64,000 nucleotides of DNA. Origin: Advenella sp. S44. Its GTDB lineage: Bacteria; Pseudomonadota; Gammaproteobacteria; Burkholderiales; Burkholderiaceae_B. Numbering within the stretch: the first letter of the stretch is position 1; every line of letters starts with the position of its first letter. The stretch lies in NCBI RefSeq assembly GCF_002810445.1, contig NZ_NEXS01000001.1, positions 186,001 to 250,000 of the forward strand, given 5' to 3'. Position numbers and translations under genes: made by a program. The notes below the pieces were generated by a model, which worked only from the letters and a program-made list of their open reading frames with translations, was not told the DNA's origin and did not search any database. Positions 55,633-64,000 of the stretch are shown one piece after another.

Positions 55633-56148
55633 CGATTTATATTTGCGTCTGTTTTACGTACTGACGTTAATGTACGCCTGGTGAAAGAATGGACAGCAAA
55701 GTCGCGATAGTAGCGCCGGCATATGACCGGAACGTGTCGGGACTTGTTCGGACAGGATTCTTCTCTTGCTGAAAAAACCTGTACAGGCTTGTGCCCTGCA
55801 TGGAGGACCAACACGTTGTTGCATTTATGCATATTTGCGTATGCATGCTGTGTTGCCCGAGTGCATGTTGCTTTGACACGACATTCTGACCAGGATACTG
55901 CTTTTAAAATTGTGCTCCCGAAGATGCCTTCGCGCCGGACTGTGAAAGAAAATACCAGGAAAGTTTGCGTGAAACGTTCAGGGATATTGCTTTGCCACAA
56001 TTACCGGGGCCGGCCTGCCATATGTTCTGGTTCCGCTTGCCGGCTTGCGCTTTGCTGATACTGCTGCAAAGCACCACCGCCCGGAACCCGCGCCATTTCG
56101 CCAGATACAATAGCTGCGACTGCCTGTCAGGCTTGCAACTGAAGCGTC

Positions 56149-56162
56149 AAAAGGCGCCTTTT
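56149..56162. repeat. 14-bp perfect palindrome
   Basis: AAAAGGCGCCTTTT reads the same on both strands with no spacer. It lies in the empty region between the divergent rpsL operon and the response-regulator gene. A DNA-binding site is possible; as a hairpin it would need an internal loop. Confidence 0.35.
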
Positions 56163-56406
56163 ACAAAGCGCCAGCCGGCGAAACGACCATATAACAGAGA
56201 CCGTCAAACAACCAAAGAGCAACAAGTCTTACTGCTATTACCTACCGCTATTAACACTAGGTAGCCCGTCACATTAACACAATGACAACAAAACGTCAAG
56301 AAAACAGCACGTTGCAAATCACAGGGGGCGCTTTGCGGGCATCCCCCGGAAAAGACCAGCATGTGCGGCTCGCGGCGAAATAGTCCATAAAAAACAACGG
56401 TTTTGC

Positions 56407-56412
56407 TATAAT
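56407..56412 (+). promoter_or_regulatory. Extended -10 promoter of the signalling operon
   Basis: TGCTATAAT includes a consensus -10 (56407-56412) with the extended TGN element. It lies 79 bp upstream of the response-regulator ATG. There is no good -35 at 17 bp (TCCATA), which fits an extended -10 promoter. Confidence 0.6.
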
Positions 56413-56490
56413 TCGTGACACTCTTTCCCTTTTGCGGGGATCATGCGCCTGGTCAGTCATCCTGAGCCTCGCCATACTAGGAATAATCAC

Positions 56491-57240
56491 ATGAAGATTG
56501 CCATACTAGAAGATGATCTTGCCCAGGCGGCGCAAATGGTACAGGCCGTAGAAAAAATGGGGTATGGGTGTACGCACTATAGCTCTGGCAAGGAATTGAT
56601 GTCTGCCCTGCGCGATCCGGACATGTTCGACCTGCTCATTCTTGACTGGGAACTGCCCGAGATTACCGGCAAAGACGTGCTAACCTGGGTTCGCAACAAT
56701 ATCGGCTATTCCCTGCCGGTGCTGTTTCTGACCAGCCGTACCAGCGAAGAAGACCTGGTCGAAGCCATCGAGGCCGGCGCCGACGATTACCTTGTCAAAC
56801 CCTACACCGCGCAAGTCTTGCGCGTTCGCATGCTGTCGCTGCTGCGGCGCGCCAATCCGTCCGACATTGACAACACCATGATTGAAGTGGGTCCGTATGT
56901 GATCGATACCCGACTGCGATCGGTGCGCTTGCACAACGAGCCGGTGTCACTGGCACCCAAGGAATTTGACCTGGCTGTCCTGTTTTTTCGCAACATGGGG
57001 CGGCTATTTTCCCGGGACGCGCTCAGTGCGTCCATTTGGAATCGCGAGATTCCGGCAACCTCTCGCACGCTTGACACGCATTTGTCCAACGTCAGGCAAA
57101 AATTGCAAATCCGTCCCGAAAACGGCCTGCGTATTGTTTCATCATATGCACTGGGCTACCGACTGGAAACCGTTGCCGAACCCTCTGCCGCCGATGCGCA
57201 GGCACAACCTGGGCAAACCCGCGCCAACGGCACGACATGA
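56491..57240 (+). CDS. OmpR family response regulator
   Basis: A 249-residue two-component regulator. The receiver domain has the acidic pocket at E7/D8/D9, the phosphorylated D52 in LLILDWELPE, T81 and K103 (LVKPY). A winged-helix DNA-binding domain follows (VSLAPKEFDLAVLFFRNMGRLFSRDAL to LRIVSSYALGYRLE). A short Ala/Pro tail closes it. The ATG at 56491 has AGGA upstream. Its stop overlaps the LysM-FecR start by ATGA, and a CHASE2 kinase gene follows, so the three form one sensing unit. Confidence 0.9.
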   Translation: MKIAILEDDLAQAAQMVQAVEKMGYGCTHYSSGKELMSALRDPDMFDLLILDWELPEITGKDVLTWVRNNIGYSLPVLFLTSRTSEEDLVEAIEAGADDYLVKPYTAQVLRVRMLSLLRRANPSDIDNTMIEVGPYVIDTRLRSVRLHNEPVSLAPKEFDLAVLFFRNMGRLFSRDALSASIWNREIPATSRTLDTHLSNVRQKLQIRPENGLRIVSSYALGYRLETVAEPSAADAQAQPGQTRANGTT

Positions 57241-58349
57241 GAACACGCTGCTTCGCTGTTGTCTGTCTGGCGGTCCTGCTGGTCGCCGGTCCATTGGTTA
57301 GCGCCCCCGCGCTCGCCCAGGCAACCGGCGCTCGCGGCGAGTACTTCACCTATCGCTTGGTTCCCGGCGACATTCTTCTGACCCTGTCCCAGCGTTTTAC
57401 CCGTAATCCGGAAAACTGGAAAGCCATCCGCCAGATCAACGGCATTTCCGATCAGTACAAAATTCCCGTCGGATTCGAGCTTAAAATCCCGTTTTCCATG
57501 ATAGACGAGGTGCCCGCCAGCGCCACCATCTCGCATTTGCGCGGGCAGGCCTTTCTGAACGGGCGTCCGATCCGGCAAACCGGTGAGCAAATTGCCGAAG
57601 GCGCCGTCATTACCACGGTAGCCGACAGCAACGTCACGTTGACGCTGCCTGACCAGAGCAAAGTACTGGTGCCGGCTAATAGCACGGTGACCGCCAAGCG
57701 GCTGCAGCGCTTTTCGGGCACCGAATATATTGATGCCATATTCACCATCGACCAGGGCGAGATCCACAGTCATGTCAACCCGGGCGGCCAGGGCGTCGGT
57801 CGCTTTGAAATTCGCACGCCGATCAGCGTAACCGGGGTTCGCGGCACCGTTTTGCGCGCCGGAAGGCGCCAGGACCAGGGCGCATACAGCGTCATCGTCA
57901 AGGGACAGGCTGACTTCGCGCCCGCCAATGATGTCGCGCCCGCCACACTGACCAGCAACCAGGGGGTAGTCACCTCCGCAACCGGACAATCGGCAGGGCC
58001 GCATTCCTTGCTGCCGCCCCCGAAGCTGCACCCCATGGAGTCGCATTCGCAAAGTCATACGCTCAGTTTTGACCCGGTGCCCGGTGCGACAGCCTATGAA
58101 GTGATTCTTGCCGAGGACCGCGACGGCTACGACTTGCTGTGGCGCCAGCAAATGACCGAGACCACAACCGAACTGCCGGCGGTACGCGATGGGACGGTCT
58201 ATGTACTGGTTCGTTCTGTGGACCAGGCGATGCTCACCGGTAGCGACGCGATTCTGCAAATCCAGCAAACCCTCAATACCGTCAACGATGGTCAGGGCTT
58301 GCCGGTTCGCGTTGGCAACGGCAGCAATCTGCTGCGGCCGTTGTTTTAA
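57237..58349 (+). CDS. Exported LysM and FecR domain protein
   Basis: A 370-residue secreted protein. A signal peptide ends at ALA (about 27). A LysM peptidoglycan-binding domain (about 37-88, YRLVPGDILLTLSQRFTRNPENW) precedes a FecR domain (about 105-200, VTLTLPDQSKVLVPANSTVT and PISVTGVRGTVLR). The C-terminal third has a fibronectin-like stretch (DPVPGATAYEVILAED). Proteins of this make-up are often found beside CHASE2 sensors. It probably carries a cell-wall signal to the kinase, which is inference. Confidence 0.87.
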   Translation: MRTRCFAVVCLAVLLVAGPLVSAPALAQATGARGEYFTYRLVPGDILLTLSQRFTRNPENWKAIRQINGISDQYKIPVGFELKIPFSMIDEVPASATISHLRGQAFLNGRPIRQTGEQIAEGAVITTVADSNVTLTLPDQSKVLVPANSTVTAKRLQRFSGTEYIDAIFTIDQGEIHSHVNPGGQGVGRFEIRTPISVTGVRGTVLRAGRRQDQGAYSVIVKGQADFAPANDVAPATLTSNQGVVTSATGQSAGPHSLLPPPKLHPMESHSQSHTLSFDPVPGATAYEVILAEDRDGYDLLWRQQMTETTTELPAVRDGTVYVLVRSVDQAMLTGSDAILQIQQTLNTVNDGQGLPVRVGNGSNLLRPLF

Positions 58350-58363
58350 TCGGCGGCAGCGCG

Positions 58364-60727
58364 ATGCGAGGGGCACTTGGCCGGCGCTACAATCGGGAGT
58401 GGATCCTGGTGGCGCTGCTAATGCTCAGCGTGACTACGCTATGCAGCCAGTTCTCGGTTCTTTCGCGTGTCAGCTTCGGGCTGTACGATGTCGCGCTCAG
58501 CTACACGCATGCGCGTCAGCCGGACTCTGATATTGTCATTGTCGTGATCGACGACAAAAGTCTGGCTCAAATCGGTTTCTGGCCCTGGAGCCGCAGCGTT
58601 CACGCCGATTTGCTGGAGCGGCTGCGCCATGCGCGCGCCGTCGGATTCGATATTCTTTTTGCCGATGCCGATCCGCGCTTTCCGCTAGAGGACCAACAGT
58701 TCGCCGATGCCATCGGTCAAAACGGGCATACGGTGCTGGCCAACTTTCTCTCCGACCCGGGCCGACGGCTGTCTGTCAATCCCATTCCCAAACTGACAGA
58801 AGCCGCCCGCAGCCTGGGTTTTATCAATATTGTCCCCGATACCGACGGCATGGTCAGGCGTATCCATCTGACAGCGCCGCATGACAGTGCGCAGAAACAC
58901 TTTGCCCTTTCTATGCTCGCTGTTGGCGGCGTGAACGCATCGGTCAGACCGGCTGCCGCAGCAGACCGGCAACAGCCCTATCTGCTTCCATTTGTCGGCG
59001 CGCCAATGAGTTTCCCCATGATCTCGTACAGCGACATACTGTTTGGGCGCGTGCCGGCCAGTTATTTCGAGAACAAGTTTGTGCTGATCGGCGCATGGGG
59101 CACCGGCATGGGCGACCGCTTCCCGACACCGGTTTCCTCCGGTATTGTCGACAATATGTCGGGCGTGGAAGTGCTGGCCAATGTGCTGCAATCGGCACGC
59201 GAAGGAAACTGGATTGTGAGCCCGGCGCCCATGACCCACACCCTGGTGTCGTTGGTTCCCGTTTTGCTGCTGCTGGTCGCAGTGCGGCAACTGTCACCCC
59301 GGCGCGTTCTGCTGGCCACGCTGGTGGCGCTGCTGCTGACGTTAAGCGGATCATTGCTGATGCTCTGGCTGCACAACGACTGGATCTCCCCGGTTGCGGC
59401 CATGGTCGGCATCGCCCTGACTTATCCGGTGTGGAGCTGGCGCACGCAGGAGATCGCCCTGAATCAGATGAGCTGGGAAATGAGCGAACTGAATCGCGAA
59501 TATCCTTTGCTGCGCGCAGAAAAAGCGCTGGCAGAGGCGCCCCGCAATTTTCATTTGTCATTGAATGAACGAATCATGGAGTTGCGCTTCGCACTGGATC
59601 GCGTGCGTTCGCTGCGCCAGTTCATCAGCGACAGCTTCAATGCGATTCCGGACCCGGCCGTTGTATTCGATGCCAGCCATCAGTTGACGTTATGGACGCG
59701 CAGCGCCAGCCGTTATATGGCGGGCCTGGGCACGCAGACCCTTACCGAAGGACTGGGTATTCAGTCTTTGCTTCACGCCATCATCGACGACCCGCTAGTG
59801 TGCCGCGAGCTCGTGACGGCCATCGAGCACCCGGAGCGCGCAACTTGCAGCCAGCTGGCGCAAACCTATAACGCAGCAGCGGCGATCCACACCGAAGAGG
59901 GATTCGAAGTGCGCGACCGCGCCGGCAATGATCTGCTGCTCAAGTCCATGCCCACCTACACCGCAGGCCGTCGCCGCTCGGGATACATTCTGAACCTGAT
60001 CGACATTAGTGCGCTGCGCCAGGCCGAACGCAAGCGGGACGAGACTCTGCGATTCATCTCGCACGATATGCGGGCGCCCCAGAACTCCATTCTTGCCCTG
60101 ATCAACCTGCAATCCGATCCCGATCGCGCACTGCCCGCGTCTGAGCTGTTGCAACGCGTGGGACATCTGTCGGAAAGGACGATCGGCCTGGTGGAAGACT
60201 TCATCCAGTTCACGCGTGCCGAAAAAGCCGACATCGATTTTGTGCCGTTGAACCTGAGCGATTTGCTGCAGGATGCGATCAATGAGCTATGGGTCGACAG
60301 CCGCGCCCGTAATATTCCGATTGTGAGCAACATCGAGCCGCTATGCGCCTTCATCAAGGGAGATCAGTCACTGCTGATGCGCTGCCTGGGCAATCTGCTG
60401 GAAAATGCCTTCAAGTACAGCCCGGACAATACGACCGTCACATGCAGCGTGACAGCGGCAGGCGAGTTCTGGGAACTGAGCATTCAGGATGAAGGTTGCG
60501 GCATCAGCGCTGAAGACCAGCAGCATCTGTTCACGCCATTTACGCGCGTGGGCTCCGGCAACCAGCAAGACCCAGGCGGCCTGGGGCTTGGTCTGATTTT
60601 CGTCAAAACGGTTGTCACGCGCCATCACGGTGATATTCGCGTGCAGTCTGCTCCCGGACGCGGCACCACCTTTATTGTCCGTTTGCCTAAGGATGTGACT
60701 GAAGAATCCGTCGAGCTTTCTCTATAA
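58364..60727 (+). CDS. CHASE2 domain sensor histidine kinase
   Basis: A 787-residue membrane kinase. A transmembrane segment at about 14-33 precedes an extracytoplasmic CHASE2 domain (FGLYDVALSYTHARQPDSDIVIVVIDD to about 270), which is followed by three hydrophobic segments (about 285-370). A PAS-like stretch lies near 420-520. The kinase core has H567 in FISHDMRAPQNS, the N box NLLENAFKYSP (677-687), DEGCGIS (709-715) and GGLGLGL (738-744). It should phosphorylate the response regulator two genes upstream. Its last 41 bp overlap the 3' end of the convergent CitE-like gene. Confidence 0.9.
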   Translation: MRGALGRRYNREWILVALLMLSVTTLCSQFSVLSRVSFGLYDVALSYTHARQPDSDIVIVVIDDKSLAQIGFWPWSRSVHADLLERLRHARAVGFDILFADADPRFPLEDQQFADAIGQNGHTVLANFLSDPGRRLSVNPIPKLTEAARSLGFINIVPDTDGMVRRIHLTAPHDSAQKHFALSMLAVGGVNASVRPAAAADRQQPYLLPFVGAPMSFPMISYSDILFGRVPASYFENKFVLIGAWGTGMGDRFPTPVSSGIVDNMSGVEVLANVLQSAREGNWIVSPAPMTHTLVSLVPVLLLLVAVRQLSPRRVLLATLVALLLTLSGSLLMLWLHNDWISPVAAMVGIALTYPVWSWRTQEIALNQMSWEMSELNREYPLLRAEKALAEAPRNFHLSLNERIMELRFALDRVRSLRQFISDSFNAIPDPAVVFDASHQLTLWTRSASRYMAGLGTQTLTEGLGIQSLLHAIIDDPLVCRELVTAIEHPERATCSQLAQTYNAAAAIHTEEGFEVRDRAGNDLLLKSMPTYTAGRRRSGYILNLIDISALRQAERKRDETLRFISHDMRAPQNSILALINLQSDPDRALPASELLQRVGHLSERTIGLVEDFIQFTRAEKADIDFVPLNLSDLLQDAINELWVDSRARNIPIVSNIEPLCAFIKGDQSLLMRCLGNLLENAFKYSPDNTTVTCSVTAAGEFWELSIQDEGCGISAEDQQHLFTPFTRVGSGNQQDPGGLGLGLIFVKTVVTRHHGDIRVQSAPGRGTTFIVRLPKDVTEESVELSL

Positions 60728-61496
60728 CAGGCATGTCCACCATCTGGCCGTCCAGCTTGAACGCAGCACGACCACTTTTCTGATATTCATCCAGCACGCG
60801 TTGCGCCCAGTCTTTTTCCTGCGCAGTGGGCTCGAATACGGCGTGAATCACGGCCAGTTGCGACGGATGGATGCACAGCGCGCCTGCAAAACCCATACCC
60901 CTGGCCAAAGATACCGACTGCCTGAGCCCGTCGGTATCGGCAATGTCAGGAAAAACGCCATCCAGCGGCGCCTCAATACCAGCCGCACGGCTCTGGATCA
61001 CCAGTTGCGGGCGCACGCTAGCGAGCAACTGCTGCGCGCCTGGCGAGCCGCCATCCATGTTCAGGTCCAGCGCCAGGTCCAGCGCGCCAAACGAGAGCCG
61101 CGTCACCCCGGGGGCCTGGCATAGTTCCGGCATGCGCATGATGCCCATGGCGCTTTCAATAATCGGATATACCGGCTTTCTGGCCATGCCGGCGGCCTTG
61201 ATCTGTGATTCGCTCTCAGCCTTGGGCAACATCACGCCTGTAATGTTTGCCACTTTGGCGCAAAGCGCAATATCGTCGTTGAACCAGCGGCTGCCCGCAT
61301 CATTGACGCGCAACAGAAATTGCGACTCGGGACTGGCGTTGGCAAAGTCGCGCAACGCCTCGCGAGCGCTTTGCTTGGCGTCGTGTTCCACCGCATCTTC
61401 CAGGTCAACGATGACGATATCGGCGCCACTGGCCAGCGCCTTGGGAATTCTGTCAACCCGGGTGGCAGGGACAAACAGCGCGGATCGCATTTTCAT
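60687..61496 (-). CDS. CitE/HpcH family lyase, probable (S)-citramalyl-CoA lyase
   Basis: A 269-residue TIM-barrel lyase of the HpcH/HpaI-CitE family. It shows RSALFVPATRVDRIPKA, DIVIVDLEDAVEHD, MLPKAES and PIIESAMGI with the metal-binding glutamate and aspartate of the family. Together with the family III CoA-transferase and MaoC-like genes upstream it fits the citramalyl-CoA route: cleavage of (S)-citramalyl-CoA to acetyl-CoA and pyruvate. The ATG at 61496 has AAGGAG ahead of it; a TTG at 61505 is unlikely. It overlaps the histidine kinase gene at its 3' end. Confidence 0.82.
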   Translation of the reverse strand: MKMRSALFVPATRVDRIPKALASGADIVIVDLEDAVEHDAKQSAREALRDFANASPESQFLLRVNDAGSRWFNDDIALCAKVANITGVMLPKAESESQIKAAGMARKPVYPIIESAMGIMRMPELCQAPGVTRLSFGALDLALDLNMDGGSPGAQQLLASVRPQLVIQSRAAGIEAPLDGVFPDIADTDGLRQSVSLARGMGFAGALCIHPSQLAVIHAVFEPTAQEKDWAQRVLDEYQKSGRAAFKLDGQMVDMPVIEKARRILQSHP

Positions 61497-61575
61497 GACT
61501 GGCAAACTCCTTGATTATTGCAGTTGGTATTGCAGATGTCGGCGGGCTGGCGATTCCGCCTTTTGGGGCAACGCG

Positions 61576-62778
61576 TCAGACAATACCGGCAGACTGCCAC
61601 TGACCGATCGTGACCTCATCATATCCCAGTTCATCCAGAATCGCGGCCGAATGCTCTCCGAGATCGGGGACAGCATCGATGCGAAAGTCGTAGCTGTTGT
61701 TCACGCCCGGCGGCAAAATGGCCGGTAATGTGCCCACGGGGCTGTCCATTTGCGTCCAGCGGTTGCGCGCCTTTAACTGTGGATGGTCCCACACCGCCTT
61801 CATGTCGTTGACCCGCGCGTTGGCAATGGCGGCTTTCTCCAGGCGCTCGATGATCTGTTCATCGTCGTAGGCCGCAAAGGACTGGATGATCAGGTCACGC
61901 AAGGCATCGCGATTGGCAGTGCGCATCGTGTTGGAGGCAAAACGGGGGTCGGTGGCCAGTTCGGGCTTTTCCAGCACCTGTTCACAAAACACTTTCCATT
62001 CGCGTTCGTTCTGCAGCCCCAGCATAATCGTTTTGCCGTTGCCGGCCAGAAACGGCCCATAGGGGTAGATGGACGCATGCGCGGCGCCCGCTCTGACCGG
62101 TGGCGGCGCGCCCTCATAGGCGTAATACATCGGGAAACCCATCCACTCGACCATGCTTTCCAGCATGGTCAGGTCGATATGGCTGCCTTCGCCGGTCTTG
62201 CCCCGTTGCAGCAGCGCCGACAGAATATGGCTGTACGCGTACATGCCGGCTGCAATATCGGCGATGGAACAGCCTGCCTTGGCCGGCTCATTAGCGCTGC
62301 CGGTGACCGAAACAAAACCGCTCTCACTCTGGATCAGCAAATCATAGGCTTTCTTGTGCTCATACGGGCCGCCGGCGCCATAGCCGGAAATATCACAAAC
62401 AATCAGCCCCGGATATTGTTCGTGCAGTGCATCGAACGACAGCCCCAGGCGGGCTGCGGCCCCTGGCGCCAGGTTCTGCACCAGCACGTCTACCTGAGGC
62501 AGCAGCCGCGCCAGCACTTCTTTGGCCTGCGGACTTTTCAAATCCAGTGTGAGACTTTCCTTGGAGCGATTGGTCCAGACAAAATGAGACGCCATGCCGT
62601 TGACGCGTTCATCATAATTGCGTGCGAAATCGCCCACACGCGGACGCTCGACCTTGATGACGCGCGCGCCCAGGTCAGCCAGCTGGCGTGTGCAGAATGG
62701 CGCTGCAATCGCATGTTCCAGGCTCAGGACGGTGATGCCGTCAAGAGGGCGAACGCCCGTAGATTGTGTTTTTTTCAT
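61576..62778 (-). CDS. Family III (CaiB/BaiF) CoA-transferase
   Basis: A 400-residue CoA-transferase. It has the N-terminal LSLEHAIAAPFCTRQLADLGARVIKVE, the predicted catalytic Asp174 in SIADIAAGMYA and GKTGEGSHIDLTMLES. In this gene context it probably loads CoA on mesaconate or itaconate, as the P. aeruginosa family III itaconate CoA-transferase does, but other dicarboxylates cannot be excluded. The ATG at 62778 overlaps the MaoC-like gene stop by ATGA; starting at 62829 adds 17 unlike residues. Confidence 0.83.
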   Translation of the reverse strand: MKKTQSTGVRPLDGITVLSLEHAIAAPFCTRQLADLGARVIKVERPRVGDFARNYDERVNGMASHFVWTNRSKESLTLDLKSPQAKEVLARLLPQVDVLVQNLAPGAAARLGLSFDALHEQYPGLIVCDISGYGAGGPYEHKKAYDLLIQSESGFVSVTGSANEPAKAGCSIADIAAGMYAYSHILSALLQRGKTGEGSHIDLTMLESMVEWMGFPMYYAYEGAPPPVRAGAAHASIYPYGPFLAGNGKTIMLGLQNEREWKVFCEQVLEKPELATDPRFASNTMRTANRDALRDLIIQSFAAYDDEQIIERLEKAAIANARVNDMKAVWDHPQLKARNRWTQMDSPVGTLPAILPPGVNNSYDFRIDAVPDLGEHSAAILDELGYDEVTIGQWQSAGIV

Positions 62779-63614
62779 TTGAAATGTACCTCTCCAGTCT
62801 GGACAACGGTGCCCTGCTGCTCTGCCCATACACGGGCCCGGCCGGCTTCGACGATCGCGCCCTGAGCGCGGAACTCGTCCGGCGCAATCAGGGGCCGATG
62901 CCCGCGAAATGAAAACCCGGTCACGGTTTTAGCGGGGTTGGCCTGGCAAAACGCCTGCAGCAGACGCGTTGCGATCATCGGACCATGCACCACCAGGCCG
63001 GGATAGCCTTCGGCCTGCGTCACGTAGGGATGATCATAATGGATGCGATGACCATTGAAGGTGACCGCCGAATAGCGAAACAACATTGTACTGGTGGGGA
63101 TAATGCTTTCGGACCAGTCGCCGGCAGGCGCGGCCTCAGTCCCGCCCAGTTTGGGTGCAGACGGTTCGCGATAAACGATATCCTGCTCCTCGTGGATGCA
63201 GACTTGACCATCCTGCTTGTATTCATGCGTGACCGTCACGAAAAGCAGCTTGCCGGTGCTGCCCTGTTTTTCCCGGATGGCGGAAATGGTGGACACACAT
63301 TGGCCATCGCGCCCGACCAGTAAGGGCCTATGAAATTGCAGGCGTCCGCCGGCCCACATGCGATTACGATTATCGGCAGCGGGCAGAAATCCGCCGCGCT
63401 TGGGGTGGCCGTCAGTACCCAGCTCATCCTGCGCTGCGGGCTCAATGAACAGCGCCCACTGCCATAGCGGCGGGAGCGCCTGCCCGGCCTCGGGCGCCGC
63501 TGTCTGCAGCGTCGCGGCAATTTTTCTTACATGGGACGGATTGATAAAATCCTGTGCCATCTGCTGGCGACCGATCCAGTCGGAAAGGTCGGACTGCTGA
63601 GCATCCTGAGTCAT
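62775..63614 (-). CDS. MaoC-like hydratase, probable mesaconyl-C4-CoA (or itaconyl-CoA) hydratase
   Basis: A 279-residue two-hotdog protein of the FAS1-like/MaoC dehydratase family. The N-terminal half has a hotdog without the catalytic motif. The C-terminal half carries FNGHRIHYDHPYVTQAEGYPGLVVHGP (about 190-216, catalytic Asp and His), typical of mesaconyl-C4-CoA hydratases. It would add water to give citramalyl-CoA. It is the first gene of the operon. ATG 63614 and GTG 63620 are both possible starts; AGGAAACA lies just before. Confidence 0.82.
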   Translation of the reverse strand: MTQDAQQSDLSDWIGRQQMAQDFINPSHVRKIAATLQTAAPEAGQALPPLWQWALFIEPAAQDELGTDGHPKRGGFLPAADNRNRMWAGGRLQFHRPLLVGRDGQCVSTISAIREKQGSTGKLLFVTVTHEYKQDGQVCIHEEQDIVYREPSAPKLGGTEAAPAGDWSESIIPTSTMLFRYSAVTFNGHRIHYDHPYVTQAEGYPGLVVHGPMIATRLLQAFCQANPAKTVTGFSFRGHRPLIAPDEFRAQGAIVEAGRARVWAEQQGTVVQTGEVHFK

Positions 63615-63872
63615 TCGCACTGTTTCCTGGCAATAGATAAAGCATCAGCATAACCGCTAGGCCGCTGACAGGGGAATTCTTAATCCTGAAAGGCAGACTT
63701 TACCTGATCCTATGGCGTGCCGGATTGGCCGCAAGCGGCAAATGGACACGCGGGGCCCTGAGGCGTGGCCAGATGTCAGCGCTATGGACCCGTCGCGTGC
63801 CGTTATATGCGGTTGCACCGTCCCGACCGCCCAAGCGCAGATGCATCACAAAGGACCAGTTTACCGCCTCTT
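63615..63872. other. Upstream region of the CoA-transferase operon
   Basis: About 260 bp between the MaoC-like start and the 3' end of the edge gene. A short hairpin GCCGC-AA-GCGGC lies near 63730. No gene or clear promoter is supported; the promoter of the MaoC-CoA-transferase-CitE operon should be here. Confidence 0.35.
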
Positions 63873-64000
63873 AGCGCTTGTCGCGCTTACGATTGCGCAG
63901 GCTGCGGTCCTCTTGCGCAGAATCGGCTTGCGCGGTCAACCCGGCATCTGCCTGCATAAGCGCCACCAGTTCCTGCGCGAAAGGCGGAAGGTCGACCAGG
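63873..64000 (-). CDS. C-terminal end of an unidentified protein, cut by the window edge
   Basis: On the minus strand an open frame runs from the window end to a TAA at 63873-63875 and reads LVDLPPFAQELVALMQADAG, then a basic end RSLRNRKRDKR. Length and composition look protein-like, but only 42 codons are visible and I cannot assign a family. Confidence 0.45.

Larger units (their letters stand above)
55596..56406. promoter_or_regulatory. Long non-coding region upstream of rpsL
   Basis: Nearly 900 bp without a supported gene separate rpsL from the divergent response-regulator gene. Close to rpsL there is a TATAAA-like element near 55640 without a good -35 partner. The usual upstream neighbours rpoB and rpoC are not here. 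Open frames across this stretch show no recognisable protein and have no ribosome site. Confidence 0.4.

Noticed and set aside
57156-58376. 406-residue open frame on the minus strand
   Set aside because: It is antisense to the LysM-FecR gene, which has clear domains, a signal peptide and coupling to its neighbours. The minus-strand product is low-quality and resembles no family.
61783-62865. 360-residue open frame on the plus strand
   Set aside because: Antisense to the family III CoA-transferase; no ribosome site and no recognisable motif.
1-64000. tRNA or rRNA genes
   Set aside because: I looked for T-arm GGTTCRAATCC-like motifs and rRNA landmarks by eye and found none; a covariance-model scan would be decisive.

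Overview
This looks like a chromosomal segment of a betaproteobacterium of the Alcaligenaceae (Alcaligenes/Bordetella/Advenella-like). That placement is inference. It rests on the moderately high G+C, an orphan Bug-type tripartite tricarboxylate receptor, Nic-type pyridine catabolism, a CaiB/MaoC/CitE-like operon and ribosomal proteins of betaproteobacterial type. I saw no rRNA, tRNA, CRISPR array, prophage or intact insertion sequence. Almost every gene from 1 to 55.6 kb lies on the minus strand.

Region 1 (0.2-7.7 kb) holds sugar-acid and hydroxyacid catabolism. It has a FAH-type acylpyruvate hydrolase coupled to a FadR-type GntR regulator, then a KDG-type kinase, KDPGal aldolase and KDGal kinase (DeLey-Doudoroff branch), then two GlcD-like FAD oxidases. 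Region 2 (7.8-17.8 kb) is a tight nine-gene operon for breaking down a pyridine carboxylate through 2,5-dihydroxypyridine. It runs from a Bug receptor through a three-subunit molybdenum hydroxylase with a CoxG-like protein and an FAD monooxygenase to NicF-, NicD- and NicX-type enzymes. A divergent IclR regulator stands at its head. The lower pathway is recognisable residue by residue; the upper pathway differs from classical NicAB/NicC.

Region 3 (18.1-23.9 kb) is the distal part of the S10 ribosomal operon, rplC to rpsQ, with its own promoter, a roughly 350-nt leader and a strong terminator after rpsQ. The proximal part, rpsL-rpsG-fusA-tuf-rpsJ, lies at 50.75-55.6 kb and ends in its own terminator. 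About 27 kb of unrelated genes therefore sit between rpsJ and rplC.

That intervening segment contains a decayed zone at 24.2-27.5 kb (a frameshifted FGGY kinase, an AadA-family nucleotidyltransferase and a wrecked ureidoglycine aminohydrolase). Next comes an amino-acid module: FAD amine oxidase, LivKHMGF transporter, XRE-cupin regulator and an ornithine-cyclodeaminase-family enzyme. A circularly permuted ATP-grasp / alpha-E / transglutaminase cluster follows, then a divergent pair resembling aminoadipate semialdehyde dehydrogenase and aminoadipate transaminase, RmuC with a repetitive acidic tail, and a MetNIQ methionine importer.

The right end carries a plus-strand signalling operon (OmpR-type response regulator, LysM-FecR exported protein, CHASE2 histidine kinase). 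Converging on it is a three-gene operon (family III CoA-transferase, MaoC-like hydratase, CitE-like lyase) that fits mesaconate or itaconate breakdown through citramalyl-CoA. The last bases hold the 3' end of an unidentified minus-strand gene.
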